From positions 1-64,000 of the forward strand of contig CAVTOR010000002.1 in the NCBI GenBank assembly GCA_963736235.1: 64,000 bases of DNA. The letters are read 5' to 3'. Shown in pieces: positions 28,015-36,917 of the stretch. The stretch is from CAVORB01 sp963736235 (GTDB lineage: Bacteria; Pseudomonadota; Gammaproteobacteria; Chromatiales; Chromatiaceae). The notes below the pieces were generated by a model, which saw only the letters and a list, made by a program, of their open reading frames with translations, was not told where the DNA came from and searched no databases. Positions within the stretch are counted from its first letter, which is position 1. Each line of letters opens with the position of its first letter. The position numbers and the translations under genes are program-made.

Positions 28015-29436
28015 CTACTTCGCGGGCCTGCCACCGAGGGCGCTGACAACCGACTGATAGGCCGGCGACATGCTCAAAATCTGACCCGCGGCCTTGCGAA
28101 GCCGGTCGACGTCCTCGGCCGGAAGCACGAAGGACGTCGGCAGGTTCAAGAGGTGCTCGCGCTCCTCCGGGTTGGTAAGCGCGTCAAAGCTGACGTTGAG
28201 GACATCCAGCTCGACCCTGGGCACGCGGGCCTGCGCCTGCGCCTCGCTGAGACCGGCGAGCCGCAGTTGGGCCACTTGGAGCTCACGCTGCCACGTCCGT
28301 ATCTGCACCAGATCCTTCATGGTCTCGACCGTTTCGAACGAGTAGCGGTCGATCGGCACGCCCGTGGACTGCAGAAGCTGAGCCGCGAAGCCCGGCGGAG
28401 ACTCGCTGCGATCCCAGTCTGTACTGGGGGACGAGTGCGAGTTCACGATAATCACGACGACCCTCTGCACGACGCCGAAACCGACCTGCCCGCGAAAGTC
28501 CGCGCTCGCGGCCAGTTCCTCGATGGATTCCAAGACACCGCGGACCCCGAGATTGTCCGCAACGCCACCGTCCACCAAATGGATGTACGGGCGATCCTTG
28601 CTTTTTTGGAACGACGCCATCTCCCGGTATCGCTGCTGGGCGCGCCCGGATGGCCGCACGGGATGGACAGGGTCGGTGACCGCCTTTACCCAGGCAGGAT
28701 ACTCATAGCCGCAGCGACCCCCGTAGTTGTTGAAGGTCACCGGTGACAGCGCGATCGGAACGGCGGACGACGTGGCGGCCGCCCGCGACAAACGGACCTT
28801 GTTCAGGTCCGAGCACAGCAGGTCGAAGTCGTTCTGGAAGAAGGCCAGCCGCGACCCGGTCGACAGGTCCGTTCCGGTCGCGATCGCCACCGGGCCTTGT
28901 TTGTCGAGGAGATCGCCGAAGGTCGCACCCTCGAACAGGATCTCGTCGTAGTACTCCGCGGCGAGCTCGGAGCGACCAGCGCTGCCGCCGATATACTTCG
29001 GCCAGTAGAGCGGATTGAGGGAGCGGCCGATCAGGGCACCCTGCACGTCGCGCTTGAGGAACCGCTGCTCGTACTCGGAGAACAGCCGATCCCCGTAGAG
29101 CGCGTAGGAGAGCGCGGTGAAGCTGCCCCCGGACACGCCGGTGATGATATCGACCTCGTCGATCAGCCGGCGTGGTTGGCCGTTCACGACGACGTTGGTG
29201 CGTCGCAGCTCCTCCAGCACGCCGTAGGAGAAGGCCGCCGCCCGCGTTCCGCCCCCGGAGAACGAGAGCACGAACAGGGTGTGCGGGTCGTTGTTCTGGC
29301 GCTTCGGTATCAGGAGGTACGGACGATAACCCGCCCGCGGATCGACCTTGGCGATCGGCTCGTTGATCGGCCGGCTGGCGCAGCCAATGAGCGCCAGGGC
29401 CGTGAGGAAACATGCAATCACGCGGGCAGCGCGCAT
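28015..29436 (-). CDS. Patatin-like phospholipase, lipoprotein
   Basis: About 473 residues. A lipobox (LALIGCAS) places it in the envelope. The patatin signatures are the oxyanion loop (SFSGGGTRAAAFSYG), the nucleophile elbow GVSGGS with the catalytic Ser, and the catalytic Asp in DGGVADNLG. The expected activity is lipid acyl hydrolysis. I start at the ATG at 29436, which has GGAG upstream, rather than the frame extension to 29493, which overlaps the preceding gene. It lies 43 bp downstream of the barrel gene at 29480 and is likely co-transcribed with it. Confidence 0.92.
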   Translation of the reverse strand: MRAARVIACFLTALALIGCASRPINEPIAKVDPRAGYRPYLLIPKRQNNDPHTLFVLSFSGGGTRAAAFSYGVLEELRRTNVVVNGQPRRLIDEVDIITGVSGGSFTALSYALYGDRLFSEYEQRFLKRDVQGALIGRSLNPLYWPKYIGGSAGRSELAAEYYDEILFEGATFGDLLDKQGPVAIATGTDLSTGSRLAFFQNDFDLLCSDLNKVRLSRAAATSSAVPIALSPVTFNNYGGRCGYEYPAWVKAVTDPVHPVRPSGRAQQRYREMASFQKSKDRPYIHLVDGGVADNLGVRGVLESIEELAASADFRGQVGFGVVQRVVVIIVNSHSSPSTDWDRSESPPGFAAQLLQSTGVPIDRYSFETVETMKDLVQIRTWQRELQVAQLRLAGLSEAQAQARVPRVELDVLNVSFDALTNPEEREHLLNLPTSFVLPAEDVDRLRKAAGQILSMSPAYQSVVSALGGRPAK

Positions 29437-29479
29437 AACTCGTTCTCCGGAGATGAAGTTGCGATTCAGCGTGGCCGGA

Positions 29480-30398
29480 TCATAACCCGGCACCCCAGCG
29501 ATACTGCCAGGCGATTCCGATCAGATCGTAGCTGTTGCCGGTCCGCGCCGAAACGCCACTGCTGCCATAGAGCTTGATGGAGTTGCGAACGTCCAGGGGG
29601 AACGCCAGGGTGCCGCCGAGGCGCCAGTTCTGCTGCAGATCGTCCTTCCGGGTGCCGTTGAGCGTCGTTCGACCGCCTGTGAAGTAGGTGGCGTCGAGCG
29701 AGCCCCAGATACCGGAGGTGAAGCTGTAGATCAGGTGTCCCTGGAGCGAATAGATCGGATCCTGGGACAGGGTGTTGCCGTTGAAGAAGTCGTCATTGTC
29801 CGTGTACAGGGTGGCGGCAGCAGCGGCCTCCAGGGTCCACGGGTCCTAGCGCCTTGGAGGCACCCACCTCGGCCTTGAAGGACCAACGGTTGGCGCCGAG
29901 GTTGACAGCCCTGGTATCGTCGTACTGGCCCAGCGGCACGGACACCCGCAGGCTCGCGCCGACGATCAGGTCCTGCCGGAAGCCTGCGAACTCCTTCAGG
30001 GAAAGCGCAGGGGCGCCGTACAGGTTGACCGACAGCTTGAACAAGGGATCGGCGAAACCGGAGATCTCGCGCTGCAGGGGTGTCCCTGCGAACTCCGCCG
30101 TTCCATTCAAGTCGCTGACCGGGACGATGACATTGAACTTGGCCGACTGGCCCCATAGGTCGAGCACCCGCCCGTAGGCGAGGACCGCACTGGAGGTCGT
30201 GAGCTCGGGATTGCTCACGGGCAGGGCGCTGTCGAACGCCACGCCGCCGCGGGTATACGCGTAGCCCGAGATTAGGAAGTTTACACCCACCGGCGCGTTG
30301 GAGTACGCCCGCGGCTCGATGTCTTGTGCCTGAGGAAGAGACGGTGTGCCCCCAACAAACGCCGCGAAAACGCAGCTGATGACGCGACTAGCGTGCAC
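29480..30398 (-). CDS. Outer-membrane barrel of the phenol-degradation MetA type, one frameshift
   Basis: About 306 residues after repair. A signal peptide is followed by alternating beta strands of the kind seen in the Phenol_MetA_deg outer-membrane family (NFLISGYAYTRGGV, NVIVPVSDLNGTAEFAG, VGASLRVSVPLGQYDD). A one-base break near 29840 interrupts the frame. The downstream frame continues with strands including YSLQGHLIYSFTSGIWGSL and ends IAWQYRWGAGL at a stop at 29480. A terminal aromatic-rich strand is expected of outer-membrane barrels. Such proteins are proposed to take up hydrophobic compounds; the substrate is not known. Confidence 0.78.
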
Positions 30399-30448
30399 GG
30401 ATCATCCGCGCAACCCTTTCGGAGCGGCGGCGACCATGCAGGTGTTCA

Positions 30449-31780
30449 TCAAAACTGCACGCTATAGTACGCAGCGACGAAAAGCGTACCGGTATCCTGG
30501 TAGGAGCCGACGACATCGCCCCGTCCCCCGAGCGCGACCGGAGCCTTGCTCCGCAGGTTCGTGTCGAGCGTCCCGCCGTACAGGTACTCCGCCGCGATGC
30601 CCCAGAAAGCGGTCTTGCTCAACTGCTGCTGGCCGCCGACGCCGAAGCGCCAGGCCGAGTTCACCGGCATGAGAGGCGAGACGCTCGAGCTATCCTGGAA
30701 TTCCGAGTCGTAGGCCATGCCGAAATTGAGCAGCCAGGGGTCGCTCAGTCGATATTGCGCGCCTAATGCGACGTGCCAGGTGTCCTTGAAGTCCAACTCG
30801 GTCGTGACCCCGGTGGGATTGCTCGCGTTGTCGATTCCGAGCTGCACCTGACCGAACTTCGACCACTCCTGCCAGCCGACGCTGCCGAGCACCGCCCAGC
30901 GGTCGTTCACCTGTGTGAACAGGCTGCCCATTACCTGTTGCGGGACCTTGATGCCGACCTCGAGCTGCGAGGTCAGCAGTCCCCGGTCGTTCAGCACCGT
31001 TGCAAGACCCGGGGCGATACCCGAGAACTCCAGCGGCGCCTTGAAGTCGAGGTTGACCTGCGAGCTCCAGGTGAGGCCGAGCCGGGTGCCGGCGTCGATC
31101 TCGTAGAGCAGACCCAGGTTACCGCCCCAGCCCCAGGTGTTGTCGTCCAGCTTGAGACGGCCGTCCCCGAACCTCGGGTCGACGTTGTTGATCGCGACTT
31201 GGTTCTTGTAGATACCGTACATCGCGTTCACGCTGGCCCCGAGGGAAAGCTTGTCGCTCACCTTGTAGGCGATGGACGGCAGGAAGGAGATCCCGAGCAT
31301 GGTCGTTTCCTGGACGTAGTAGCGACCAACCCAGTCATCGTCGTAGTTCAAGGGAGCGCCGAAGTTGCCGGTCAAGGCGAATCCGAGCTTGAGGTCGGGC
31401 GACAGGCTGTAGCTCACGAACGGGCCACCGCCGAGGAACCAGCCATTCGATCCGACCGCTCGGCCGCCGTCATCGCGACCGAGCAGGGGCGAGGTGCCCG
31501 AATCGATCGAGAAATTGGTATTGGCCCAGAACAGCTGGCCAGCAACCAGAACCTGCGTACCATCCAGCCGCGTCATGCCGGCAGGGTTGGTGAACACCGT
31601 GGAGGCGTCCTGGGCCCGTGCGCCGTAGCCCGCCGACGCGAGACCGACGTCGGCCGTTCCGACCTCGTAGGCGAGCAGGCCGCCAGCGCCTGCGGAACCG
31701 GCGGCGAGCGTTCCGGCGCAGAATGCCAGTACCGCAGCCGTGCGCTGCGCCCCGTGCATACAAGCTTGTCTGGCGATCAT
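30449..31780 (-). CDS. FadL/TodX family outer-membrane channel
   Basis: About 443 residues; hydrophobic-compound transporter of the OMPP1/FadL/TodX family. It has a signal peptide, the family N-terminal plug region with AGYGARAQDASTVFTNPAGMTRL, 14-strand-like alternation and a terminal Phe (VAAYYSVQF). The ATG at 31780 has GAGAGG six bases upstream. FadL proteins import long-chain fatty acids and TodX relatives import aromatic hydrocarbons. It lies 51 bp upstream of the MetA-type barrel, with the patatin gene next. Confidence 0.92.
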   Translation of the reverse strand: MIARQACMHGAQRTAAVLAFCAGTLAAGSAGAGGLLAYEVGTADVGLASAGYGARAQDASTVFTNPAGMTRLDGTQVLVAGQLFWANTNFSIDSGTSPLLGRDDGGRAVGSNGWFLGGGPFVSYSLSPDLKLGFALTGNFGAPLNYDDDWVGRYYVQETTMLGISFLPSIAYKVSDKLSLGASVNAMYGIYKNQVAINNVDPRFGDGRLKLDDNTWGWGGNLGLLYEIDAGTRLGLTWSSQVNLDFKAPLEFSGIAPGLATVLNDRGLLTSQLEVGIKVPQQVMGSLFTQVNDRWAVLGSVGWQEWSKFGQVQLGIDNASNPTGVTTELDFKDTWHVALGAQYRLSDPWLLNFGMAYDSEFQDSSSVSPLMPVNSAWRFGVGGQQQLSKTAFWGIAAEYLYGGTLDTNLRSKAPVALGGRGDVVGSYQDTGTLFVAAYYSVQF

Positions 31781-31833
31781 TCGATTCCTCTCTCTGTATT
31801 GGCCGTGCAACAAGTCAACAGCGGCGTACTCGT

Positions 31834-31876
31834 CGGGCCGCCGCCTATTTGGGAAACATCAATCGCACCTGGGCGC
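31834..31876. repeat. Direct repeat, copy 1 (43 bp)
   Basis: Matches 32039-32081 at 41 of 43 positions in the same orientation. It covers the last codons and stop of the remnant gene at 31845, and corresponds to the 3' end of the intact barrel gene at 32050. Confidence 0.85.
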
Positions 31877-31976
31877 TCCCGACTGCAAGGATCGCGGCCA
31901 GGGACACCGCTGCGCAGACGGCCCCGAGACCCGGGGAAATGGACCGTTCACGAGCATTGAATTGATTGCGGCACAT
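31845..31976 (-). pseudogene. Remnant of a second 'neuromedin U'-type barrel gene (signal peptide fused to C-terminal end)
   Basis: A 43-residue frame reads from an ATG with a GAGGAA ribosome-binding site. It begins MCRNQFNARERS, runs through a signal-peptide-like core (GAVCAAVSLAAILAVGSA) and ends directly in QVRLMFPK. That ending is the same as the QVQLMFPK terminus of the intact barrel gene next door. The body of about 240 residues is missing. This looks like a duplicated paralogue that lost its interior by deletion, or a misassembly that collapsed two copies. As it stands it could encode only a short exported peptide. Confidence 0.6.
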
Positions 31977-32038
31977 ACAGTAGTTCCTCACTCGTTTAGT
32001 CCGATTGGCCGTGAGTTGAAGCCAGGGACGGCGAGCAT

Positions 32039-32081
32039 CGGGCCGCCGCCTATTTGGGGAACATCAATTGCACCTGGGCGC
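32039..32081. repeat. Direct repeat, copy 2 (43 bp)
   Basis: Second copy of the sequence at 31834-31876, here forming the 3' end and downstream flank of the intact barrel gene. The conserved portion extends past the stop codon, so it reflects DNA duplication rather than protein-level constraint alone. Confidence 0.85.
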
Positions 32082-32866
32082 GCAATTGCCAATCCGCGCC
32101 GTCGTCGGGCTTGACGACATTGTAGTAGCCGCCGATCTGGGTGTTCACGGGCAGGCGCCCGAGATGGAAGATGCGCCCGATGCCGCCTCCCAGAGGGACG
32201 GTCCAGCGGTCGTCGCTCTCGGCTTTCCAATTGACTGTGATGATCGGCGCGCTGGTGAGGTAGGTGCCACCCTTGAAGTTGTAGTTGAGGAAGGGCTGGA
32301 TCAGACCGTTGTTGTAGGAGGCATCGTCGCTCGTGTCCAGCGACCAGACGTTGTTGATCAGCATGCCGTAGACCCAGGCGCTGCCCTTCTCCAGCCGCAG
32401 GGCAACCGCCGTCGGACCCAGCCCCCAGTTCTCATTGCCGAGCGCGCTGTCGGTATGGGTCGGCAGTTGGGCGATGGCCCCCACACCCCAGATCCAGCCC
32501 TTGGCGTCGCTCGTAGACAGAAAGGCCGAGAACTGTGTGTCCCCCAGCCCGAAGGCGCTGTCCTGTACCGGACTGAGCCGCGGCTGCCAGATCAACGGAA
32601 AGATGGTGCGGGTGATGAGGTTCCAGTCCTCGTTCAGCTTGATGGGGATAACGGGCTGGATGTTGAGGATGTTCTGGGTGCCGTCCGCGGGTCCGTAGTT
32701 GAAGTTGGTATTGTTCTGGAACGGCACGCTGATGAGGTTGGCGATCGGGTTCTGGGCCAGCTTGGCCAGTTCCTCCGCGCTCATCTCCGCATGCACGGTC
32801 GAGGTGAAGGCGAGGCCGCGCCTGAGCGGGTTGCATGACTGCCATGATCGAATGCACGAGGTTCAT
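32050..32866 (-). CDS. Outer-membrane barrel of the family often labelled 'neuromedin U', frameshift in the signal peptide
   Basis: About 270 residues. The mature part (from AEMSAEELAKLAQNPIANL) is the conserved opening of a proteobacterial family whose database name 'neuromedin U' is a known misnomer. It continues as alternating strands (NLISVPFQNNTNFNYGP, WNLITRTIFPLIWQPR, GVGAIAQLPTHTD) and ends LMFPK. Only GTG starts are found in that frame. The ATG at 32866 (MNLVHSIMAVMQPA) lies in a different frame that joins it with a one-base shift near 32815-32825, giving a plausible signal peptide. The family is probably an outer-membrane channel; no substrate is established. Confidence 0.72.
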
Positions 32867-32976
32867 GGGTTTTCCAATTCAAATCTCAGGTCGTCGCCGA
32901 CCAGTTCGCGCGCGTCGGCCGGGCCCGGGAAGTAAGGAACCCGTGGCGACGGTGCCGCCGCGGGGTTCCAGTCGAT

Positions 32977-33333
32977 TTACGGCGTATTCGGGATGTAGAC
33001 GTAGGCCTTGGGTACGTCCGCGCCCACGACCTCGATGGCCTGGGATTGCCAGAAGCTGCCGATATTGACCGTTTGTCCCGCGGGATAGGTACCCAGCGAA
33101 ATCTGGTTGCCGGTGACCTCGTAACTCCCGCTGCCGGCCGGCATGACCAAGCTGATCTTGCAGGGCGACGTTTCGCAGTTACCCGTCTCCCCAGGGCTCA
33201 CAGTGATCGCGATCACGCCCGTTGGGTCTTCTTTTACGTTGCAGCCGGTCAGGACCACCGCGGTCAGGATGACGGCGAGGTAACGGCAAGGGTTGGACGG
33301 CGACTGCGAAAAGCGGCGTGAATCATGGCTCAT
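32977..33333 (-). CDS. Small lipoprotein of unknown function
   Basis: 118 residues with a signal peptide ending in a lipobox (VVLTGC). The mature part is beta-rich with two Cys (GNCETSPCKISL). I recognise no family. An AGGAGG ribosome-binding site lies seven bases before the ATG at 33333, so translation is well supported. It lies between the Ala-rich protein gene and the barrel gene on the same strand. Confidence 0.7.
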   Translation of the reverse strand: MSHDSRRFSQSPSNPCRYLAVILTAVVLTGCNVKEDPTGVIAITVSPGETGNCETSPCKISLVMPAGSGSYEVTGNQISLGTYPAGQTVNIGSFWQSQAIEVVGADVPKAYVYIPNTP

Positions 33334-33368
33334 CAGAAGTCCTCCTGTTCAAGGATCAATTGCGCGTC

Positions 33369-33920
33369 TCAGGCTTCAAGTACGGCGGATCCGGGGATCG
33401 GCACGAACAAGGATCGAGAAACCCAACCATCCCCCGGTAGGGTCCGGGGGCCTATCTCACTGCGTTCACCGCGGCCTACCCAAGACTGCATGACGGACGC
33501 GGCCCGGCGCCGCGTAGTGCGGCGCCGGTCATCGAACCAAGGCCTCAATTGCCTTGAATCATGCGACTTCGAGTCTTTGAGCACGGCATCCGTCTTGGCC
33601 TCCTTCGCCATCTCATTCGCCACCTCCTTGGCCTCGATCATCTCGGCGGCGGCCTCGTTGGTGATCTCGGAAGCGACGTCGGCCGCCTCGGCATCTACGG
33701 CGCTTGCCGCGCCAGCAGCCTCGGCCGCGTTGATATCGGCCGCCGCATCAGTCGCGACGTCGGCGACCCCCTGGGTGGCGTCGGCCGCGGAGCCCACGTC
33801 CTTGGCCATCGCGGCGGCAGCCTTGGCCTCGGCGTCGGCAGCCGTCCCAGCGAGCACGGCGCACGAAAGACCCAGTGCGACTACGGTGGTTGCGGATACA
33901 AGGATGTGCTTGAGATACAT
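33369..33920 (-). CDS. Exported Ala-rich protein of unknown function, C terminus uncertain
   Basis: A signal peptide (MYLKHILVSATTVVALGLSCAVLAG) is followed by about 90 residues of Ala, Asp and Glu-rich low-complexity helical sequence. The frame then continues into an Arg- and Pro-rich stretch of a different character that crosses a perfect 10-bp hairpin at 33504-33528. A one-base shift near 33575 would end the protein at a stop at 33545 (ending RMIQGN), just before that hairpin. I consider this shorter form of about 125 residues more likely. Function unknown; it may be a helical periplasmic or surface protein. Confidence 0.6.
   Translation of the reverse strand: MYLKHILVSATTVVALGLSCAVLAGTAADAEAKAAAAMAKDVGSAADATQGVADVATDAAADINAAEAAGAASAVDAEAADVASEITNEAAAEMIEAKEVANEMAKEAKTDAVLKDSKSHDSRQLRPWFDDRRRTTRRRAASVMQSWVGRGERSEIGPRTLPGDGWVSRSLFVPIPGSAVLEA
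33504..33528. terminator. Strong hairpin, possible terminator after the Ala-rich gene
   Basis: A perfect 10-bp stem (ccggcgccgc paired with gcggcgccgg) has a five-base loop. No clear T-run follows on either strand, so it may be a weak terminator or an RNA-protecting structure. It lies inside the open frame as sequenced, which is itself a reason to doubt that frame. Confidence 0.45.
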
Positions 33921-34151
33921 GGCTTGATGCTCCTAGTGGTAGCGGACGCTCACGCGTCGTTGATGGAAACTTCTACAGTTGCTGACATGAACCTGCTCAG
34001 GGTTACAGCTCGATCTAGGCCGACCGCCAGATCTTGCCAAACCAAGGTTCCAGCTAACCGTAGGGCGCAAGACAGGCCATTCGTCATATTGCGCCGCATA
34101 GATCCTCGTCTGGCGGAATACGCTGCCCTATTGCGCCCCTTGTCCTTGATA

Positions 34152-34172
34152 GGCGGGACCCGAGGTCCCGCC
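34152..34172. terminator. Hairpin downstream of the arylsulfatase gene
   Basis: A 9-bp perfect stem (ggcgggacc with ggtcccgcc) around a three-base loop starts 14 bp after the arylsulfatase stop. The T-run is poor, so termination is likely but not certain. The remaining gap up to the Ala-rich gene (33921-34151) shows nothing else I recognise. Confidence 0.5.
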
Positions 34173-34185
34173 CCCGATGCGAGCC

Positions 34186-36732
34186 TTACTCGCTCATCTT
34201 GTTGTTGCGCTGCGCCTCCTTGAGCTTCGCAATGTCCGCCTCGCTCAGTTGCGGCCGATTGATTTTGAGCGTCAGCTTGTCGAGCTTGCCGGTAAAGGCG
34301 AACGGCGGCTTGTAGTCGGCGTCGTTCACGCCGGTCAGGGTGTCCGAGCCGATGTCGAAGCTCTCGTCCCACTGCAGGATCATGGGCAAGGTCTTCTCCA
34401 TCTTCTTGGTATCGACCGCCTTGCCGTCCACCTTCAGGGTGCCGGTGCCGGGTCGGCCCACGCCGCTCATGTTGTTGAAAGCGAGCGTGCCGGCGCCGAG
34501 GCCGTCGTATTCGAAGTCGAACTCGACAACATGCTTGCCGGGCGTGAGCTCCGGACCCTCCCACTTGATGCGCTCCAGGTCGATCATGTTCCAGAGGAAC
34601 ACCGGCTTGCCCTCGAGCAGGTAGAAGCCGTAGCCGGCGAAACGCCCGCCCGAGGTCAGGATCATGCCTTCCGCACCCCCTTCCGGCACCTCGATGTCCG
34701 CGGTGATGGTGTAGGAGGCGTTGAGCAGGCTGGGCGAGTCGCCCTGCGGCAGACCGACCATCGGGTGGGTGTAGACGAACTCGGTGCGACCCGCGGTGAT
34801 GTTCGGGCGCGGGGCGACCAGACGGCCGGCCACCGAGGCATCCAGGGGGAAGACCTGGTACTTCTCCGCCTCCGCGATGAACATTTCCCTGAGCTCCGCG
34901 ACCTTCTCCGGGTGCTGCGCGGCGATGTCGTTGGACTGGGTGAAATCCTTGGTCAGATCGTAGAGCTGGAACACCTGGTTGTTCAGCGGGTCCGGGTTGG
35001 CGGCGCCGAAGGCCTGCCAGGGCGCCCGGTTGACCTTGGTGCTCAACAGCCAGCCATCGTGATACAGGGCATACTGACCCATCATCTCGAAGTACTGGGT
35101 CTTGTGGCGCGAGGGTGCCTTGGCGTTCTCCGCGTCGAAGGTGTAGAGGAAGCTCGTGCCCTCGATGGGCGCCTGCTCGATACCGTCGACAAGCTCCGGC
35201 GCGGGAATGCCGGTGGCCTCGAGGATGGTCGGCACGACATCGATCACATGGATGAACTGCTCGCGGAGCGCCCCCTTGTCCTTGATGCGCGCCGGCCAGG
35301 AAACCACCATGTTCTGGTTGATGCCGCCGAGCCGGGAGGCGTTCTGCTTGAACCAGTCGAAGGGCGTGTCGAAGGCCCAGGACCAGCCCGCCGACATGTG
35401 ATTGTAGGTCTCCTCGGTGCCCCACGCGTCGTACCACTTCATCTGTGTCTCGACCGGCATCTCGTTGACGCCGTTGAAGAAGGCGACCTCGTTGGGGGTG
35501 CCGAGCGGGCCGCCCTCGGCGCTTGTGCCATTGTCGCCGTTGATGTAGACGATGAGCGTGTTGTCGAGCTTGCCCAGATCCTCGAAGGCGCTGATCACGC
35601 GACCGATCTCGTGGTCGTTGTAGGCGGCATAGGCGGCGAAGATCTCCACTTGGCGGATGAAGAGCTTCTTCTCCTCGTCCGTGAGCTTGTCCCAGGGCTT
35701 CAGCACCTCATCCGGCCAGTCGGTGAGCTGCGCGTCCCGCGGGATCACGCCAAGCTTCTTCTGGTTCTCGAAGATGTGCTCGCGCAGCTTGTTGTAGCCG
35801 TCGTCGAAGAGATGCATCGCGCTGATCGTCTCCACCCACTCCTTGGTCGGGTGGTGCGGAGCGTGGGTGGCACCCGGGGCGTACTTGATGAAAATCGGCT
35901 TACTGGGGTCCGTCTGGTGCATCCGGTAGACGTAATCGATCGCGTCGTCCGCCATCCCGGTGATCAGGTTCCAGTCCGGCTTGCCCGCGAATGGATAGAT
36001 CTGGGTGGTGTTGCGGAACAGGTTTGGCTGCCACTGATTGGCGTCGCCGCCGACGAAGCCGTAGAAGTACTCGAAGCCCAGACCGGTCGGCCACTTGTCG
36101 AAGGGTCCGACCTGGCTGGCGGCGAAAGCGGGGGTATTGTGATCCTTGCCGAACCAGGAGGTGGCGTAGCCGTTCTCGAGCAGAATCCGTCCGATGGTGG
36201 CCTTGTCCTCGGCGATGATGCTGTTGTAGCCGGGGAAGCCCGTGGACTGCTCGGAGATCACGCCGAAGCCGGCCGAGTGGTGATTGCGCCCGGTGATCAG
36301 CGCCGCACGCGTCGGCGAGCACAGCGCCGTGGAGAAGACCCGGTTGTAGCGCAGGCCCTCGTTCGCGATGCGGTCCATGGTAGGCGTCGGGATCACGCCA
36401 CCGAAGGTGCTCGGCACGCCGAAGCCGGCGTCGTCGGTGATGATGAGCAGCACGTTTGGCGCCTGCTTGGGCGGCACGATCCGCGGCGCCCACCAGGGCG
36501 TCGACTGCAGGGCGTCGTGCTTGATCACGCCGCCGAACTCGGGCTCGGGCGCGGGCAACTGCTTGCCGCTGATGGTGGTCGTAGCGCTGGGCGAGCCCAG
36601 GGTGCCCGTGACCTGCGGAGCGTTGGCCGTTTCGGCCCCGGCACTCCCGGCGGATAGACATGCCATGAGCGCTAGAACGTCTGTGAGACGTCCCCGCACC
36701 GGCGGTTGCGAGGAATGGAAGTCTTGGTGCAT
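34186..36732 (-). CDS. Exported type I arylsulfatase
   Basis: 848 residues. An N-terminal signal region is followed by a sulfatase domain. NVLLIITDDAGFG supplies the metal-binding Asp pair, and CSPTRAALITGR is the sulfatase signature with the Cys that becomes formylglycine. WFGKDHNTP, YAPGATHAPHH and NGDNGTSAEGG are further active-site blocks. A C-terminal beta-rich domain of about 200 residues is typical of the large bacterial AtsA-like enzymes. The expected activity is hydrolysis of sulfate esters. A GAGGAG ribosome-binding site precedes the ATG. No formylglycine-generating enzyme is encoded in the window. The gene lies downstream of an AraC-type regulator and a structured repeat. Confidence 0.94.
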   Translation of the reverse strand: MHQDFHSSQPPVRGRLTDVLALMACLSAGSAGAETANAPQVTGTLGSPSATTTISGKQLPAPEPEFGGVIKHDALQSTPWWAPRIVPPKQAPNVLLIITDDAGFGVPSTFGGVIPTPTMDRIANEGLRYNRVFSTALCSPTRAALITGRNHHSAGFGVISEQSTGFPGYNSIIAEDKATIGRILLENGYATSWFGKDHNTPAFAASQVGPFDKWPTGLGFEYFYGFVGGDANQWQPNLFRNTTQIYPFAGKPDWNLITGMADDAIDYVYRMHQTDPSKPIFIKYAPGATHAPHHPTKEWVETISAMHLFDDGYNKLREHIFENQKKLGVIPRDAQLTDWPDEVLKPWDKLTDEEKKLFIRQVEIFAAYAAYNDHEIGRVISAFEDLGKLDNTLIVYINGDNGTSAEGGPLGTPNEVAFFNGVNEMPVETQMKWYDAWGTEETYNHMSAGWSWAFDTPFDWFKQNASRLGGINQNMVVSWPARIKDKGALREQFIHVIDVVPTILEATGIPAPELVDGIEQAPIEGTSFLYTFDAENAKAPSRHKTQYFEMMGQYALYHDGWLLSTKVNRAPWQAFGAANPDPLNNQVFQLYDLTKDFTQSNDIAAQHPEKVAELREMFIAEAEKYQVFPLDASVAGRLVAPRPNITAGRTEFVYTHPMVGLPQGDSPSLLNASYTITADIEVPEGGAEGMILTSGGRFAGYGFYLLEGKPVFLWNMIDLERIKWEGPELTPGKHVVEFDFEYDGLGAGTLAFNNMSGVGRPGTGTLKVDGKAVDTKKMEKTLPMILQWDESFDIGSDTLTGVNDADYKPPFAFTGKLDKLTLKINRPQLSEADIAKLKEAQRNNKMSE

Positions 36733-36917
36733 GGTCGCTGCTCTCCTCTGGGTGATGGATGTTGTTGGTAGTTGCCCGCCCCAAAGCCCTCTCAGGGCGC
36801 GGGACCAAGCACCTCGGCGCTCGACTAGAATCTGCCGTGGCGTCCGGCGAGCACCGGGACGGAAGATCCCCGAACCAGAGAGCCGCCGACGAGTTATCGG
36901 CTCATCCAGTTCACTAA

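Noticed and set aside
33950..35437. A 495-codon minus-strand frame overlapping the end of the arylsulfatase gene
   Set aside because: It is the sulfatase in another phase for most of its length, with Arg/Gly-rich composition and no domain.
34177..36657. An 826-codon open frame on the plus strand opposite the arylsulfatase gene
   Set aside because: It is antisense to a clearly conserved sulfatase, has low-complexity Val/Leu/Gly/Arg composition and no recognisable domain. Long antisense frames are common in high-G+C genes.
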